Below are positions 1 through 9,647 of a stretch of 45,986 nucleotides of DNA, in pieces. Source of the DNA: Oceanospirillaceae bacterium (GTDB taxonomy: Bacteria; Pseudomonadota; Gammaproteobacteria; Pseudomonadales; Balneatricaceae); NCBI GenBank assembly GCA_002686055.1, contig NYZU01000035.1, positions 1 to 45,986 on the forward strand. The letters run 5' to 3'. The notes beneath the pieces were generated by a model. It was not told the origin of the DNA, searched no databases, and worked only from the letters and a program-made list of their open reading frames with translations. Position numbers and translations under genes: made by a program. Positions within the stretch are counted from its first letter, which is position 1, and each line of letters opens with the position of its first letter.

Positions 1-822
1 ACTAAGCTGAGCATTTTCTAGCAGCTGGCGATGCTTGGGTGAAAATAAAACGGGTGCGCCCCAAGCGCCATCAATATGTAACCATAGGTCGTACTTATCA
101 GCAATTTGGCGACATTCTAAAACCGGATCAAAGGCTCCTGTGACTGTTGTACCTGCGGTAAGGCCAATATAGAAGGGGTGGTAACCCAGCACTAAGTCGG
201 CTTCAATTTGTGCCTTTAAGGCTTGTGTACAGAGACGACCTTGCTTATCCGAAGCCACGCCAATTAAATTATCTGTGCCAAGGCCAAGGGTGTTGGCCGC
301 TTTTTGGCTAGAGTAATGGGCTTGGTCTGATACATAGGCTCGCAAGCGACGACCATCAGCCCCTTGGGTTTTAAAATCAGGGCAAGCATGGTGACGCCCT
401 AGCATCATGGCAACCAAATTGGCTTGGCTGCCACCGGGTACGATCATACCTTCACCTGTTTTATAGCCTACTAGGTCACGCCAAGCTTTGATCACTTCCC
501 GCTCCATTAAAGTCGCTACGGGACTTACCTGATAAGTATGCATATTGACATTACTTAAACTGGCTACCCAATCACCAATCATTGCTGCTTTATTGCGGCC
601 CGCATAGAGTTGTTTGAAAAAGTCTGGGTGGGCAGCATCTGGGCTATGTTCTAAGAATGCCTGCAGCACTGCTTCAAGAGTCTTTAAGTCTGCACCTTTA
701 GCTTGCAGTTGCAAATCTAGCTGAGTGTCTAAATCTTGAATTTGAGTGGTTTGGATAACGTCACGTGGCTTGTTAAGGTGATTATTAACAACACGATTAA
801 AAATATCTAAATAGGGCTGCAT
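1..822 (-). CDS. PLP-dependent decarboxylase (group II), N-terminal part
   Basis: This is the N-terminal 274 codons of a pyridoxal-phosphate decarboxylase of the glutamate / aromatic amino acid / diaminobutyrate decarboxylase family; the gene runs off the left edge. Visible family marks are VPGGSQANLVAM (cofactor phosphate-binding region), SDQAHYS with the His that stacks on the PLP ring, and HIDGAWG with the Asp that contacts the pyridine nitrogen. The PLP-binding Lys would lie outside the window. An in-frame TAA two codons upstream fixes the ATG at 822, although no clear Shine-Dalgarno sequence is seen. Substrate specificity cannot be read from this part. It is transcribed away from the MFS exporter gene. 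Confidence 0.88.
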   Translation of the reverse strand, partial: MQPYLDIFNRVVNNHLNKPRDVIQTTQIQDLDTQLDLQLQAKGADLKTLEAVLQAFLEHSPDAAHPDFFKQLYAGRNKAAMIGDWVASLSNVNMHTYQVSPVATLMEREVIKAWRDLVGYKTGEGMIVPGGSQANLVAMMLGRHHACPDFKTQGADGRRLRAYVSDQAHYSSQKAANTLGLGTDNLIGVASDKQGRLCTQALKAQIEADLVLGYHPFYIGLTAGTTVTGAFDPVLECRQIADKYDLWLHIDGAWGAPVLFSPKHRQLLENAQLS

Positions 823-1138
823 ATATTAGGCTTATTTTTTCTAGGGTAAAGAGTATTTGTTTACTGGCAACGACAAACTGTTTGCTTGATCAGAGACAGG
901 TATTTCCTTATTTACTGGAGTCTAAATTGACGTTGCATGCATTTGAGGAGCCATATATTAACGTATGGTATTGGGGATTAACATAGACAAGTTAAATGCA
1001 AAACTAGTTTATTGTCTATTTGGCCATACTTTTGGGGCTTTATTATGGCTTGGCCTTTTTTAAGCCAAAACCATATGGACCTAGGTGGGTTTTGCTGTAT
1101 TATGGCTGCTCCCCAATTAGGTATGATGTAAACCTGCC
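823..1138. promoter_or_regulatory. Divergent intergenic control region with repeated CCATA/TATGG half-sites
   Basis: These 316 bases separate two divergent genes and hold no convincing ORF. CCATA and TATGG recur as inverted pairs: 951-955 with 964-968, 1024-1028 with 1044-1048, and joined as CCATATGG at 1071-1078, with another TATGG at 1101-1105. A hairpin can form at 1045-1074 (ATGG.TTGGC against GCCAA..CCAT). I could not assign convincing -35/-10 boxes. Reading the repeats as operator half-sites is inference. Confidence 0.3.
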
Positions 1139-2356
1139 ATGGCCTCATCCTCATTAGCCACGCAACGTATCCCCATGCTTGAATTTATCTTGCTGGTGGG
1201 CAGTATGATGTCCTCTGTGGCTTTGTGTATTGATGCGGTATTACCCTCCCTAGGCTATATGGCTGTGGACTTTGCTGTTAGCGGTAGCGAAATTCAATTG
1301 GTAATCACCACGGTTTTTGTGGGCTTTGCTTTGGGGCAGTTAATCTATGGCCCTCTGTCTGATCGTTGGGGGCGCTTACCGAGTATTTATGCAGGGCTGC
1401 TGGTGTTGGCCATTGGTAGTGCAATTGCTATGTCTGCTCAGTCCCTTGAGACGATGCTTTTAGGCCGCTTTCTGCAAGGCGTTGGTGCTTCTGGACCCCG
1501 TATAATGGTTTCTGCTTTAGTACGTGATTGCTTTAGTGGTAGAAAAATGGCCCGGGTTATGTCATTTGTTGGCACAGTATTTATGATGGTGCCCCTATTG
1601 GCGCCTATGTTGGGGCAGTCAATACTCTGGCTCGGTCCTTGGCAATATATTTTTGTAATGTATATTGGCGTAGCGGTTATTTTAGCTTGCTGGGTCAATT
1701 TGCGTCTGCATGAAACCCTGCCTCCAGAAAATCGGCGTTCGGTTCACCCCATAGCATTATGGCAGGCTTTTCTAATCGTCATCAGGAATCGTTCAGCCGC
1801 AGGTTATACCGTAGCAAGTGGGATTTTGTTCGGTGCTTTTTTGGGCTATTTAAGCTCGAGTCAGTTGGTATTTCAGGATATTTATTTGGTTGGTGACGCC
1901 TACCCTTTGTATTTTGCCATTCTCGTCTTACCTAATGTGGCTTCTTCATTACTAAATGCCAAACTTGTGATGCGTTGGGGCATGTATAGGGTGGTGCAAA
2001 CAACCAATATTTTGGTGTTAATAGGGGCCACAAGTTTGTATTTCTATGCCCAGACTTATGCTGGAGTGCCACCTCTTACTTACTATATGGTGTTCTTATT
2101 TTTTATCTTTTCTGGGGTCGGGTTGCAGTTTGGTAATCTGAATACCTTAGCTATGGAGCCTTTGGGTAAAGTGGCGGGGATGGGAGCCTCTATCGTGGGC
2201 ACGGGATCAACATTGGTATCCATCCCCATAGGTGGCCTGATTGGCATGTCAATTTCCCAAAGTGTAACCCCCCTTGCGCTGGGGTTAGCCATTTGCGCAT
2301 TAATATCAATGTTACTAATGCATTGGGTTCGCTTTGGTGGGCGTTTGCCAGCTTAA
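1139..2356 (+). CDS. Bcr/CflA-type multidrug efflux MFS transporter
   Basis: A 405-residue inner-membrane protein with about 12 hydrophobic segments, the usual length for drug:H+ antiporters of the Bcr/CflA branch. The loop 2-3 signature GPLSDRWGRLP is near residues 72-82, and GRFLQGVGASGPR follows around residues 108-120, as in the antiporter motif of this family. It would export small toxic compounds in exchange for protons; the substrate is unknown. The ATG at 1139 has no good Shine-Dalgarno sequence, and the Met at residue 13 is an alternative start. It faces gcvP tail to tail, with a hairpin between them. Confidence 0.85.
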   Translation: MASSSLATQRIPMLEFILLVGSMMSSVALCIDAVLPSLGYMAVDFAVSGSEIQLVITTVFVGFALGQLIYGPLSDRWGRLPSIYAGLLVLAIGSAIAMSAQSLETMLLGRFLQGVGASGPRIMVSALVRDCFSGRKMARVMSFVGTVFMMVPLLAPMLGQSILWLGPWQYIFVMYIGVAVILACWVNLRLHETLPPENRRSVHPIALWQAFLIVIRNRSAAGYTVASGILFGAFLGYLSSSQLVFQDIYLVGDAYPLYFAILVLPNVASSLLNAKLVMRWGMYRVVQTTNILVLIGATSLYFYAQTYAGVPPLTYYMVFLFFIFSGVGLQFGNLNTLAMEPLGKVAGMGASIVGTGSTLVSIPIGGLIGMSISQSVTPLALGLAICALISMLLMHWVRFGGRLPA

Positions 2357-2378
2357 TAAATACTGTTAGTAGCATAGC

Positions 2379-2403
2379 GCCCCCAACAAGTTTGTTAAGG
2401 GGC
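2379..2403. terminator. Hairpin between convergent MFS and gcvP genes
   Basis: GCCCC at 2379-2383 pairs with GGGGC at 2399-2403, and AACA/TGTT pairs inside. The hairpin sits between the two stop codons. Neither strand has a T-run after it, so it may act in both directions but only weakly. Confidence 0.45.
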
Positions 2404-2417
2404 ACTAAAATACTTAC

Positions 2418-5309
2418 CTATTCTGCGTAGGTTTCCATAGGTGGGCAGCTGCAGATTAGATTACGGTCACCATAAACATTATCGATACGATTGACGGTTG
2501 GCCAGAATTTAGCTGCTTTTGTCGCCGCACTTGGGAAAGCTCCGATAGTGCGAGAGTAGCCACGATTCCAACCATGACTAGCCAAATCTACTTGCGTATG
2601 TGGTGCCATTTTTAGAGGGTTGGCTTTTGGGCTCCATTCACCATCTTCAATTTTCTTAATTTCAGCACGAATTGATGCCATGGCGTCACAAAAACGGTCA
2701 ATCTCACCTTTGGATTCGGACTCTGTAGGCTCAATCATTAACGTGCCGGCAACAGGGAAGGACATGGTTGGCGCATGGAAACCATAGTCCATAAGTCGCT
2801 TAGCAATATCCTCTTCACTAACGCCTGTAGCTTCCTTAATAGGGCGAATATCGACAATGCATTCATGGGCGATGCGGTCGTGATTGCCACGGTATAAAAT
2901 TGGGAAGTGCTTAGCCAATCTACTAGCCATATAGTTAGCATTGACGATCGCCATAACCGTAGATTGCTGCAGTCCCTGTGCGCCCAGCAAGGTAATATAG
3001 GCCCATGAAATGGTTAAAATTGAGGCGCTACCATAGGGAGCACCCGAGATGGCACCATTACCGTCTTGTTTGCCATGGACTGGGATAACAGGGTGGTTAG
3101 CCAAGAAAGGTGCCAGATGCGCTTTTACTCCAATGGGACCCATACCAGGGCCACCACCACCGTGGGGTATGGCAAAGGTTTTATGTAAATTTAGGTGGGA
3201 TACATCGGAACCAATTAGCCCCGGCTTACTGACACCTACTTGAGCATTCATATTGGCACCATCCATATAGACCTGGCCGCCAAAGTTATGAATGATGTCA
3301 CAGATATCTTTGATATTTTGCTCGAACACACCATGGGTAGATGGATAGGTAACCATTAGGCAGGATAGATTGTCCGCATGTTCCTCTGCTTTGGCACGTA
3401 AGTCATCTATATCGACATTACCTTGTTCATCACAGCGGGTCATAACCACTTTCATATCGGTCATAGCCGCACTAGCTGGATTGGTACCGTGAGCGGAGCT
3501 GGGAATCAAGCAGATATTACGGTGACCTTCGCCAATACTGGCTTGGTATTTACGAATGGCAACTAGGCCAGCATATTCACCCTGTGCCCCCGAGTTAGGT
3601 TGCATGGAAATTTTGTCATAGCCAGTAATTTCTACTAGCTGTTCTTCCAAGGAGCGAATAAGCGCTTGGTAACCTTGGGTTTGATCAGCTGGTGCAAAGG
3701 GGTGCATATTGGCAAATTCAGGCCAAGTGACAGGCGCCATTTGCACACTAGCGTTAAGCTTCATAGTACATGAGCCAAGGGGGATCATACCGTGCACTAA
3801 GGAAAAGTCTTTGTTTTCTAACTGTTTTAGATAGCGAAGCATATCTGTCTCGCTATGATAACTGTTGAACACAGGATGACTTAGGATGGCATCGTCGCGC
3901 TGCAAATCAGCGGGCATGCCTTTTTGCTCATTGCAAATAATTTGGTAAAGCGCTTCAAGGTCTGCTTGGCATTCCTGATCAGTAAACACTCTAACAAGCT
4001 CTGTAAGGTCTTCCAGACGCGTAGTTTCATCGAGGCTAATGCCGAGACTGTCAGTTTTATCGGTACGCAGGTTATAACCTGCCGCCACAGCACGATCGCT
4101 AATAGTTTGGGTGTTATCACCAGTATTGATCGTTAAGGTATCAAAGAAATACTTATTAGCTAGGTCGAAGCCCTCTGCTTCTAATAAGCGAGCCAGTATT
4201 GCTGTAAAGGCTTGAATACGCTGGGCGATATTACGAAGACCTTTAGGGCCATGATAAACAGCATAAAAGGATGACATATTGGCTAATAAAGCCTGCGCAG
4301 TACAAATATTGGAGTTGGCTTTTTCTCGGCGTATATGCTGCTCACGGGTTTGCATCGCCATGCGCAAAGCTTGGTTGCCTTTGCTATCGATGGAGACACC
4401 AATAATACGTCCGGGCATGGAACGCTTATATTTGTCTTTGCTAGCAAAAAAGGCAGCGTGAGGGCCACCAAAGCCCATAGGCACCCCAAAGCGTTGACTA
4501 CTACCAAATACAACATCAGCACCCAAATGTCCGGGTGCTTTCAGTAGCACTAAGCTCATAATATCAGCACCAACGGCTACTAGGGCATTTTGCTTATGAG
4601 CAGCATCGCAGATGGATTGTAAATCAACAATATCACCGTCACTGCCAGGGTACTGTACTAATACCCCAAAAGCGTCGTGTTGGTCTAATTCTGTGGCAGG
4701 GTCACCAACGACTATCTCAAAGCCAAAATATTCGGCACGTGTTTGCATCACGGATAGGTTTTGTGGGTGAGTATTGGCATCCACAATAAAGGTAGCCGAC
4801 TTTTTCTTATTGGCGCGTTTGCACAAAGCCATAGCTTCGGCGGCTGCTGTAGCTTCATCTAATAAAGAAGCGTTGGCTAGCTCCATACCTGTCAGATCCA
4901 TCACCATCTGCTGATAGTTAAGCAATGCCTCAAGGCGACCTTGGGCAATTTCTGGCTGATAGGGCGTATAAGCTGTATACCAAGCTGGGTTTTCCATCAC
5001 ATTGCGTAAGATAACATTGGGTACCAATGTATTGCTGTAGCCCATGCCAATACAAGACTTTTTAACTTGGTTTTGTGCCGCCATCGCACGTAATTTAACG
5101 AGGGTCTGGTTTTCACTAACTGGGTTGGGTAAGGCAAGAGGCTGCGCTAGGCGAATACTGCTGGGTATCGTTTGCTCTAACAGTTCTTCGGTGCTATTGA
5201 CCTGCAAATAGTCCAGCATAGCCTGAGTATCTTTTGGTCCCGGGCCAATATGGCGCTCAATAAAATCGTGCTCTTGAATCAAATCAGACAGGTGCGGCTG
5301 GTTCGACAT
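2418..5309 (-). CDS. gcvP: Glycine dehydrogenase (decarboxylating), P protein
   Basis: The P protein decarboxylates glycine with PLP and passes the aminomethyl group to the lipoyl arm of the H protein. At 963 residues it has the usual length of the single-chain form, with two homologous halves. The PLP lysine is in [18 protein letters not shown] (Lys710, codon 3180-3182). Near the N terminus are RHIGP and the [14 protein letters not shown] motif. Start: ATG at 5309 with GAGG six bases upstream. It lies 76 bp downstream of gcvH on the same strand, so the two form an operon. Confidence 0.98.
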   Translation of the reverse strand: MSNQPHLSDLIQEHDFIERHIGPGPKDTQAMLDYLQVNSTEELLEQTIPSSIRLAQPLALPNPVSENQTLVKLRAMAAQNQVKKSCIGMGYSNTLVPNVILRNVMENPAWYTAYTPYQPEIAQGRLEALLNYQQMVMDLTGMELANASLLDEATAAAEAMALCKRANKKKSATFIVDANTHPQNLSVMQTRAEYFGFEIVVGDPATELDQHDAFGVLVQYPGSDGDIVDLQSICDAAHKQNALVAVGADIMSLVLLKAPGHLGADVVFGSSQRFGVPMGFGGPHAAFFASKDKYKRSMPGRIIGVSIDSKGNQALRMAMQTREQHIRREKANSNICTAQALLANMSSFYAVYHGPKGLRNIAQRIQAFTAILARLLEAEGFDLANKYFFDTLTINTGDNTQTISDRAVAAGYNLRTDKTDSLGISLDETTRLEDLTELVRVFTDQECQADLEALYQIICNEQKGMPADLQRDDAILSHPVFNSYHSETDMLRYLKQLENKDFSLVHGMIPLGSCTMKLNASVQMAPVTWPEFANMHPFAPADQTQGYQALIRSLEEQLVEITGYDKISMQPNSGAQGEYAGLVAIRKYQASIGEGHRNICLIPSSAHGTNPASAAMTDMKVVMTRCDEQGNVDIDDLRAKAEEHADNLSCLMVTYPSTHGVFEQNIKDICDIIHNFGGQVYMDGANMNAQVGVSKPGLIGSDVSHLNLHKTFAIPHGGGGPGMGPIGVKAHLAPFLANHPVIPVHGKQDGNGAISGAPYGSASILTISWAYITLLGAQGLQQSTVMAIVNANYMASRLAKHFPILYRGNHDRIAHECIVDIRPIKEATGVSEEDIAKRLMDYGFHAPTMSFPVAGTLMIEPTESESKGEIDRFCDAMASIRAEIKKIEDGEWSPKANPLKMAPHTQVDLASHGWNRGYSRTIGAFPSAATKAAKFWPTVNRIDNVYGDRNLICSCPPMETYAE

Positions 5310-5385
5310 AGTAAACCTCGTGTATCAATGCTTACATGCTAAGAAAGTAGCCATTGGTAATGGCTATGATTTAATGGTGAATGGC

Positions 5386-5778
5386 TTAGGCTTCGTTGGC
5401 GACAACTTCTGCGTAACCTGCAGCATCAAGCAGACCATCTAATTCTGTTGCGTCTGCCAACTGCAATTTCATAATCCAGCCATCGGTGTAGGGTTCTTCG
5501 TTAATGGTTTCAGGTGCATCTTCTAATGCTTCATTAAACTCAATCACAGTGCCTTTGACTGGGGCATAGGAATCTGACGCTGCTTTCACAGATTCAATAA
5601 CGGTGAACTCTTCGCCGGCATCTAGCTCACGGTCACTGTCTACTGCTTCGATAAATACAATATCACCAAGCAGTTCTTGGGCGTGGTCGGTAATACCAAC
5701 AGTAACTGTGCCATCACCATTATCACTAACCCACTCATGGGTACTGGTATAACGCAGTTCGGTAGGGATATTGCTCAT
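5386..5778 (-). CDS. gcvH: Glycine cleavage system H protein
   Basis: The lipoyl carrier that shuttles the aminomethyl intermediate between the P, T and L proteins. The protein is 130 residues; lipoylation is expected at Lys65 in ESVKAASD, the same position as in E. coli GcvH. The N terminus reads MSNIPTELRYTSTHEW. I chose the ATG at 5778 because a strong Shine-Dalgarno sequence, GGAAGGAG, lies just upstream; starting nine codons earlier (5805) would leave that site inside the gene. First gene of the gcvH-gcvP operon. Confidence 0.97.
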   Translation of the reverse strand: MSNIPTELRYTSTHEWVSDNGDGTVTVGITDHAQELLGDIVFIEAVDSDRELDAGEEFTVIESVKAASDSYAPVKGTVIEFNEALEDAPETINEEPYTDGWIMKLQLADATELDGLLDAAGYAEVVANEA

Positions 5779-5790
5779 TGGATGCTCCTT

Positions 5791-5840
5791 CCTATTAATG
5801 GTCAATAATGGTCATTAGTGACAATGACTAATGGATTGTG
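5791..5840 (-). promoter_or_regulatory. Repeat-rich gcvH leader
   Basis: Just upstream of the gcvH ribosome site is a run of GGTCA/TGACC-like and CATTAGT/ACTAATG words. CATTAGT-N7-ACTAATG and, nested with it, GTCATT-N6-AATGAC form inverted repeats between 5812 and 5833. A possible promoter on the minus strand, TTGATT-N17-TATCCT, lies upstream at about 5846-5874. The repeats could be an mRNA stem-loop or a protein site. Confidence 0.3.
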
Positions 5841-5876
5841 CGCAGGATACCATTTTGGGGTAACCTAATCAACAAA

Positions 5877-5892
5877 ATTTCCTATAGGAAAC
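5877..5892. promoter_or_regulatory. TTTCC-N4-GGAAA palindrome between gcvH and the XRE-cupin gene
   Basis: The 14-base core TTTCCTATAGGAAA (5878-5891) is a perfect palindrome. It lies in the divergent region serving gcvH-gcvP and the regulator gene. It matches the site before gcvT (6783-6798) at 14 of 16 positions, and both are followed by TT. The likely reading is an operator of the regulator encoded next to it. Confidence 0.6.
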
Positions 5893-6016
5893 TTAATTAT
5901 TGTGCCCTAATATCAAAATGGATATATATTGTCCCCTTACATAGCGCTCTATGACAGCCCGTGTTAGGATGCCCGTTGGCTATATTGCCCGTTTGATAGA
6001 ACCTTAGGAGAGAATC

Positions 6017-6640
6017 ATGTCTGTGGAACAACCAGATATGCCAGAGTTAAAAATTGAGTCCGGCTCCGGTGCGGAAACCAATGTTGAACCATTAAAGCTG
6101 GGGCAGCGGTTACGGGAAATTCGCAAGAATATGCAGCTTACTCTGGAAGAGGCTAGTCAGAAAACGGGCTTGGCAAGATCAACTCTCTCGAAGATTGAAA
6201 ACGAGCAAATATCACCTACGTTTACCGCCGTACAAAAGCTTGCCCATGGCTTAAATATCGATATCCCTCAGTTGTTTGCTGCACCTAAAAATGCCATGGC
6301 TTCTGGCCGTCGCGTTTTGACAAGAGCCGGCGAGGGCACTAGCCATCCTACCAGTACCTATGAGCATGAGCTGTTATGTACCGAGCTTGCGAATAAGCGC
6401 ATGATTCCTTTTAAAACGCGGGTGCGGGCACGAAGCTTTGATGACTTTACTGACTGGGTTCGTCATGAGGGCGAAGAGTTTCTTTTAGTACTCGAAGGTG
6501 AGGTAGCTTTATACACTGAATTTTACGAGCCCATTGCCCTGCAGGAGGGTGATAGTATGTACTATGACGCCAATATGGGACATGGCTTGATTAGTCTCTC
6601 TAACCAAGATGCCTTGGTCTTATGGGTGGTAGCTCGTTAA
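6017..6640 (+). CDS. XRE-cupin transcriptional regulator, probable gcv regulator
   Basis: A 207-residue two-domain regulator. Residues about 28-87 form an XRE/Cro-type helix-turn-helix (LGQRLREIRK ... TGLARSTLSKIENEQISP). Residues about 150-205 form a small cupin barrel (GEEFLLVLEGEV ... LQEGDSMYYDANMGHG), the usual place for a small-molecule effector. Start: ATG at 6017 with AGGAGA upstream. It sits between gcvH-gcvP and gcvT, and the same palindrome occurs on both sides of it. I infer that it controls all three gcv genes, probably in response to glycine or a related metabolite, and possibly its own gene. I do not recognise a named orthologue. Confidence 0.85.
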   Translation: MSVEQPDMPELKIESGSGAETNVEPLKLGQRLREIRKNMQLTLEEASQKTGLARSTLSKIENEQISPTFTAVQKLAHGLNIDIPQLFAAPKNAMASGRRVLTRAGEGTSHPTSTYEHELLCTELANKRMIPFKTRVRARSFDDFTDWVRHEGEEFLLVLEGEVALYTEFYEPIALQEGDSMYYDANMGHGLISLSNQDALVLWVVAR

Positions 6641-6780
6641 GCAGCTAAGGCACCCAATTTAACTGTCTCACCAGATCACTAGCTTTGTATTATGGGCTTA
6701 AAATATCCCAACATTGGGGTGTCTATTAGTAAATTTGACCTGTTTGCGAAGATACTCCGCATAATTTTTATTAAGAAAAT

Positions 6781-6809
6781 TTGTTTCCTATTGGAAACTT
6801 CCCTATAAT
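6781..6809 (+). promoter_or_regulatory. gcvT promoter with overlapping palindromic operator
   Basis: A good promoter is visible: -35 TTGTTT (6781-6786), 17-base spacer, -10 TATAAT (6804-6809). The perfect 16-base palindrome GTTTCCTATTGGAAAC (6783-6798) covers the -35 box and much of the spacer. A protein bound there should block RNA polymerase, so repression is the natural reading. The leader to gcvT is about 75 bases and shows no glycine-riboswitch features. Confidence 0.65.
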
Positions 6810-6891
6810 CGCCCCTCAATATAGCAATTAACCACTGACGATCTATCCTTAAAATTTGTCAGAATGGATGTAAATATTATGTGGGGGCCTT

Positions 6892-8016
6892 ATGTCTGAT
6901 AGTCTGTTAATTACTCCTTTCCATGCAATGCACAAGGACGCTGGTGCCAAAATGGTGCCTTTTGCCGGTTATGATATGCCAGTTCAATATGCCCTTGGGG
7001 TGAAACAAGAGCATCTCCATTGTCGAGCAGCGGCAGGCTTATTTGATGTCTCCCATATGGGTCAGTTAAAGTTTACTGGTCCCTCAGTAGAAGCTGTCGC
7101 TTTGGCTCTTGAGTCCCTCATTCCAGCAAATTTTTTAGATTTGCCTGAAGGTCGTCAGCGTTATGGTATGTTTACCAATGCTCAGGGTGGCATTATGGAT
7201 GACTTGATGGTGACGCGCCTAGAAGATGGCTTTTATATGGTGGTTAATGCCGCCTGTAAAGCGCAGGATATTGAGCACCTGCGCGCTAATCTGCCTGCTG
7301 ATATTGAAATGCAGGAACTTGACGACCGAGCATTACTTGCCTTGCAGGGCCCCATGGCCGTTGAGGTGCTTGCTCGTTTGGCACCAGAAGTGTCAAGCAT
7401 GCGTTTTATGGATGGACAACCAGTAAGTATCTTAGGCCATGATTGCTTTGTTGGTCGGGCGGGTTATACCGGTGAGGATGGTGTTGAAATTTCTGTGCCT
7501 AATGATCGTGCTGAGGCTTTAGCAGCCGCCCTTGTTGCCTTTGATGAAGTAGAGTGGATTGGTCTCGGAGCGAGGGATTCTTTGCGTCTAGAGGCAGGTC
7601 TATGTCTTTATGGTCATGACCTTGATCAGACCACAACCCCTGTAGCCGCTAATCTCCTATGGGCGATGCAAAAGACCCGTCGCCCTGGTGGTGAACGTGA
7701 GGGTGGCTTTCCTGGGGCGGAGACCATTTTTGCTGAACTAGAGACTCAGCCAGCGCAGTTGCGGATTGGTTTACTTCCCGAGGGTCGGGCGCCAGTGCGT
7801 GAAGGTGTTGAGATCGCTGATGCTGATGGCAAAGTTATTGGCAGAGTTACTTCTGGTGGTTTTAGTCCAACCATGGGAGCGCCTATCGCTATGGCTTATA
7901 TTGATACCGCCTCAGCGACAATAGAGAATCAGGTTTTCGCTTTGGTGCGTGGCAAGCAGCTGCCATGTCGGGTAGCGCCCATGCCATTTGTGCCCCAGCG
8001 TTATTATCGTGGTTAG
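6892..8016 (+). CDS. gcvT: Aminomethyltransferase, glycine cleavage T protein
   Basis: Transfers the methylene group from the H-protein-bound intermediate to tetrahydrofolate and releases ammonia. At 374 residues it has the family length. Recognisable stretches are MVPFAGYDMPVQY, LFDVSHMGQ, TNAQGGIMDDLMV with the folate-site Asp, and the C-terminal TSGGFSPTMGAPIAMAY. Unusually, gcvT is not in the same operon as gcvH-gcvP: it is divergent from them, across the XRE-cupin gene, with its own promoter. The ribosome site is only a G-rich tract (GTGGGGG). Confidence 0.97.
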   Translation: MSDSLLITPFHAMHKDAGAKMVPFAGYDMPVQYALGVKQEHLHCRAAAGLFDVSHMGQLKFTGPSVEAVALALESLIPANFLDLPEGRQRYGMFTNAQGGIMDDLMVTRLEDGFYMVVNAACKAQDIEHLRANLPADIEMQELDDRALLALQGPMAVEVLARLAPEVSSMRFMDGQPVSILGHDCFVGRAGYTGEDGVEISVPNDRAEALAAALVAFDEVEWIGLGARDSLRLEAGLCLYGHDLDQTTTPVAANLLWAMQKTRRPGGEREGGFPGAETIFAELETQPAQLRIGLLPEGRAPVREGVEIADADGKVIGRVTSGGFSPTMGAPIAMAYIDTASATIENQVFALVRGKQLPCRVAPMPFVPQRYYRG

Positions 8017-8088
8017 TTGAACATTTAATTCAATTAACCAAAAGCGGGCTGGTTTACTAATAGTGATCCAGCCTGTGAAAATCAAGTG

Positions 8089-8115
8089 AATAACAATCCA
8101 TAAGTCATTGTTATT
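8089..8115. terminator. Hairpin after gcvT
   Basis: A perfect 9-bp inverted repeat, AATAACAAT / ATTGTTATT, with a 9-base loop, preceded by a second stem GGCTGG/CCAGCC (about 8048-8074). There is no T-run, so factor-independent termination is uncertain. Confidence 0.35.
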
Positions 8116-8180
8116 ATCCATCTGGTATCAACAACAATCTCCTTATACAATGGTTTTCTATTCTTTAAGGAGCTAATGCC

Positions 8181-9629
8181 GTGGCCTATCAGCCTGACCA
8201 GACTAAGTCCCTTCTATGGCATGACTACGAGACCTTTGGTACTGACCCTAAGGTTGATCGCGCGGTGCAGTTTGCCGCTATCCGCACGGACCTAGATTTT
8301 AATCCCATTGGCGACCCAGTTATGTGGTACTGTCGCCCCGCTGATGATTATCTACCTTCCCCAACTGCTTGCTTGGTGACTGGTATTACGCCCCAAGTTG
8401 CGTTACAAGAAGGTTTGCCAGAAGTGGAGTTTATGGCACGCATTAATGCCTTAATGAGTGAGCCTGGTACTTGTGTGGTGGGCTATAATAATTTGCGCTT
8501 TGATGATGAATTTACCCGTTATGGTTTATACCGCAATTTTTTCGATGCCTATGCGCGGGAGTGGCAAGGAGGTAACAGCCGCTGGGATTTAATGGATTTA
8601 GTCCGCGCCGCCGCTGTATTAAGGCCTGATGGCATTAATTGGCCAACTAATCAGGATAATGAAAAGATTCTTAAGCTAGACCAATTGGCACCTGCTAATG
8701 GCATTGAGCATGGTGATGCTCATGATGCTCTGGCGGATGTGCGAGCCACCATTGCCTTGGCTAAAAAAATACGTGAAGCCCAACCGCGATTGTATAATTT
8801 TGCTTTTCAGATGAAGCATAAGGCGCAGGTATGGGGACAATTAGACCTACAGTTAAAGAAGCCTATTTTGCATATTTCGGGAATGTATGGGCGTAAGCAA
8901 GGCAATCTGGCTATAGTGGCCGCACTCGCTGCCCACCCAAGTAACAAAAATAGTGTCTTGGCCTTTGATTTGCGGCATGATCCTAAACAATGGCAGGGCT
9001 TAAATGTTGAGGCATTGCAGCAGGCTATGTTCTCCTCTAAACAGGTCTTAGGAGATAGTCCACGCTTACCAGTAAAAGAAATCCATATTAATAAATGCCC
9101 TATCGTGGCGCCAGCTAATACCTTACCCGAGGAGGTTGCTGACCACTACAAGATTGATCGCCAGCAAAGTCTGGCTTATTTGCGTTGGCTAGACGAGCAT
9201 CGGGACTTTATTGATACCGTGGTGGCAGCCTATAGTCAGCGTGAAGCCATGTCTGATGTGGACGTGGATAGCTCCTTATACTCAGGTGGCTTTTTTGACG
9301 AGCATGATAAACGCATGCAGCAACAAGTGCATAAAACACCACCTCAGCAATGGCAGGAGCAAGCCTTTGATTTTCATGATGAGCGCTTATCACGTATGTT
9401 GATGCGTATGAAAGGGCGTTGTTACCCGCAACTACTTTCTGCCAGTGAAGCTGAGCAATGGGAGCTATTTCGCCAACAGCGTCTGATTCAAGGTGAACAG
9501 CAAAATGTGCGTACTTTTGAGCAATTTGGTGCAGAATTAAACCGACTGGCTCAAGAGCGAACAGATGCTGCTAGCCAAACTATCTTGCAGGAATTGGCGA
9601 CCTACGCTGAATCCATTTATCCCTATTAG
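8181..9629 (+). CDS. sbcB: Exodeoxyribonuclease I
   Basis: A 3'-5' single-strand DNA exonuclease of the DEDDh family that acts in recombination and mismatch repair. The protein is 482 residues (E. coli 475). ExoI motif HDYETFG carries Asp15 and Glu17 as in the E. coli enzyme; ExoII is VGYNNLRFDDEF; ExoIII is HDALADVRATIALA. The start is GTG at 8181, set by AAGGAG eight bases upstream (8167-8172); the ATG at 8176 is out of frame. It stands alone on the plus strand, with a YqaA-like gene 18 bases downstream. Confidence 0.96.
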   Translation: MAYQPDQTKSLLWHDYETFGTDPKVDRAVQFAAIRTDLDFNPIGDPVMWYCRPADDYLPSPTACLVTGITPQVALQEGLPEVEFMARINALMSEPGTCVVGYNNLRFDDEFTRYGLYRNFFDAYAREWQGGNSRWDLMDLVRAAAVLRPDGINWPTNQDNEKILKLDQLAPANGIEHGDAHDALADVRATIALAKKIREAQPRLYNFAFQMKHKAQVWGQLDLQLKKPILHISGMYGRKQGNLAIVAALAAHPSNKNSVLAFDLRHDPKQWQGLNVEALQQAMFSSKQVLGDSPRLPVKEIHINKCPIVAPANTLPEEVADHYKIDRQQSLAYLRWLDEHRDFIDTVVAAYSQREAMSDVDVDSSLYSGGFFDEHDKRMQQQVHKTPPQQWQEQAFDFHDERLSRMLMRMKGRCYPQLLSASEAEQWELFRQQRLIQGEQQNVRTFEQFGAELNRLAQERTDAASQTILQELATYAESIYPY

Positions 9630-9647
9630 TTTCTCAAGGCTTATATT

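Noticed and set aside
6641-6891. Glycine riboswitch before gcvT
   Set aside because: The gap lacks the tandem-aptamer stems and conserved GGA/GAG core expected; the promoter and palindrome explain it better, and only about 75 bases would be transcribed.
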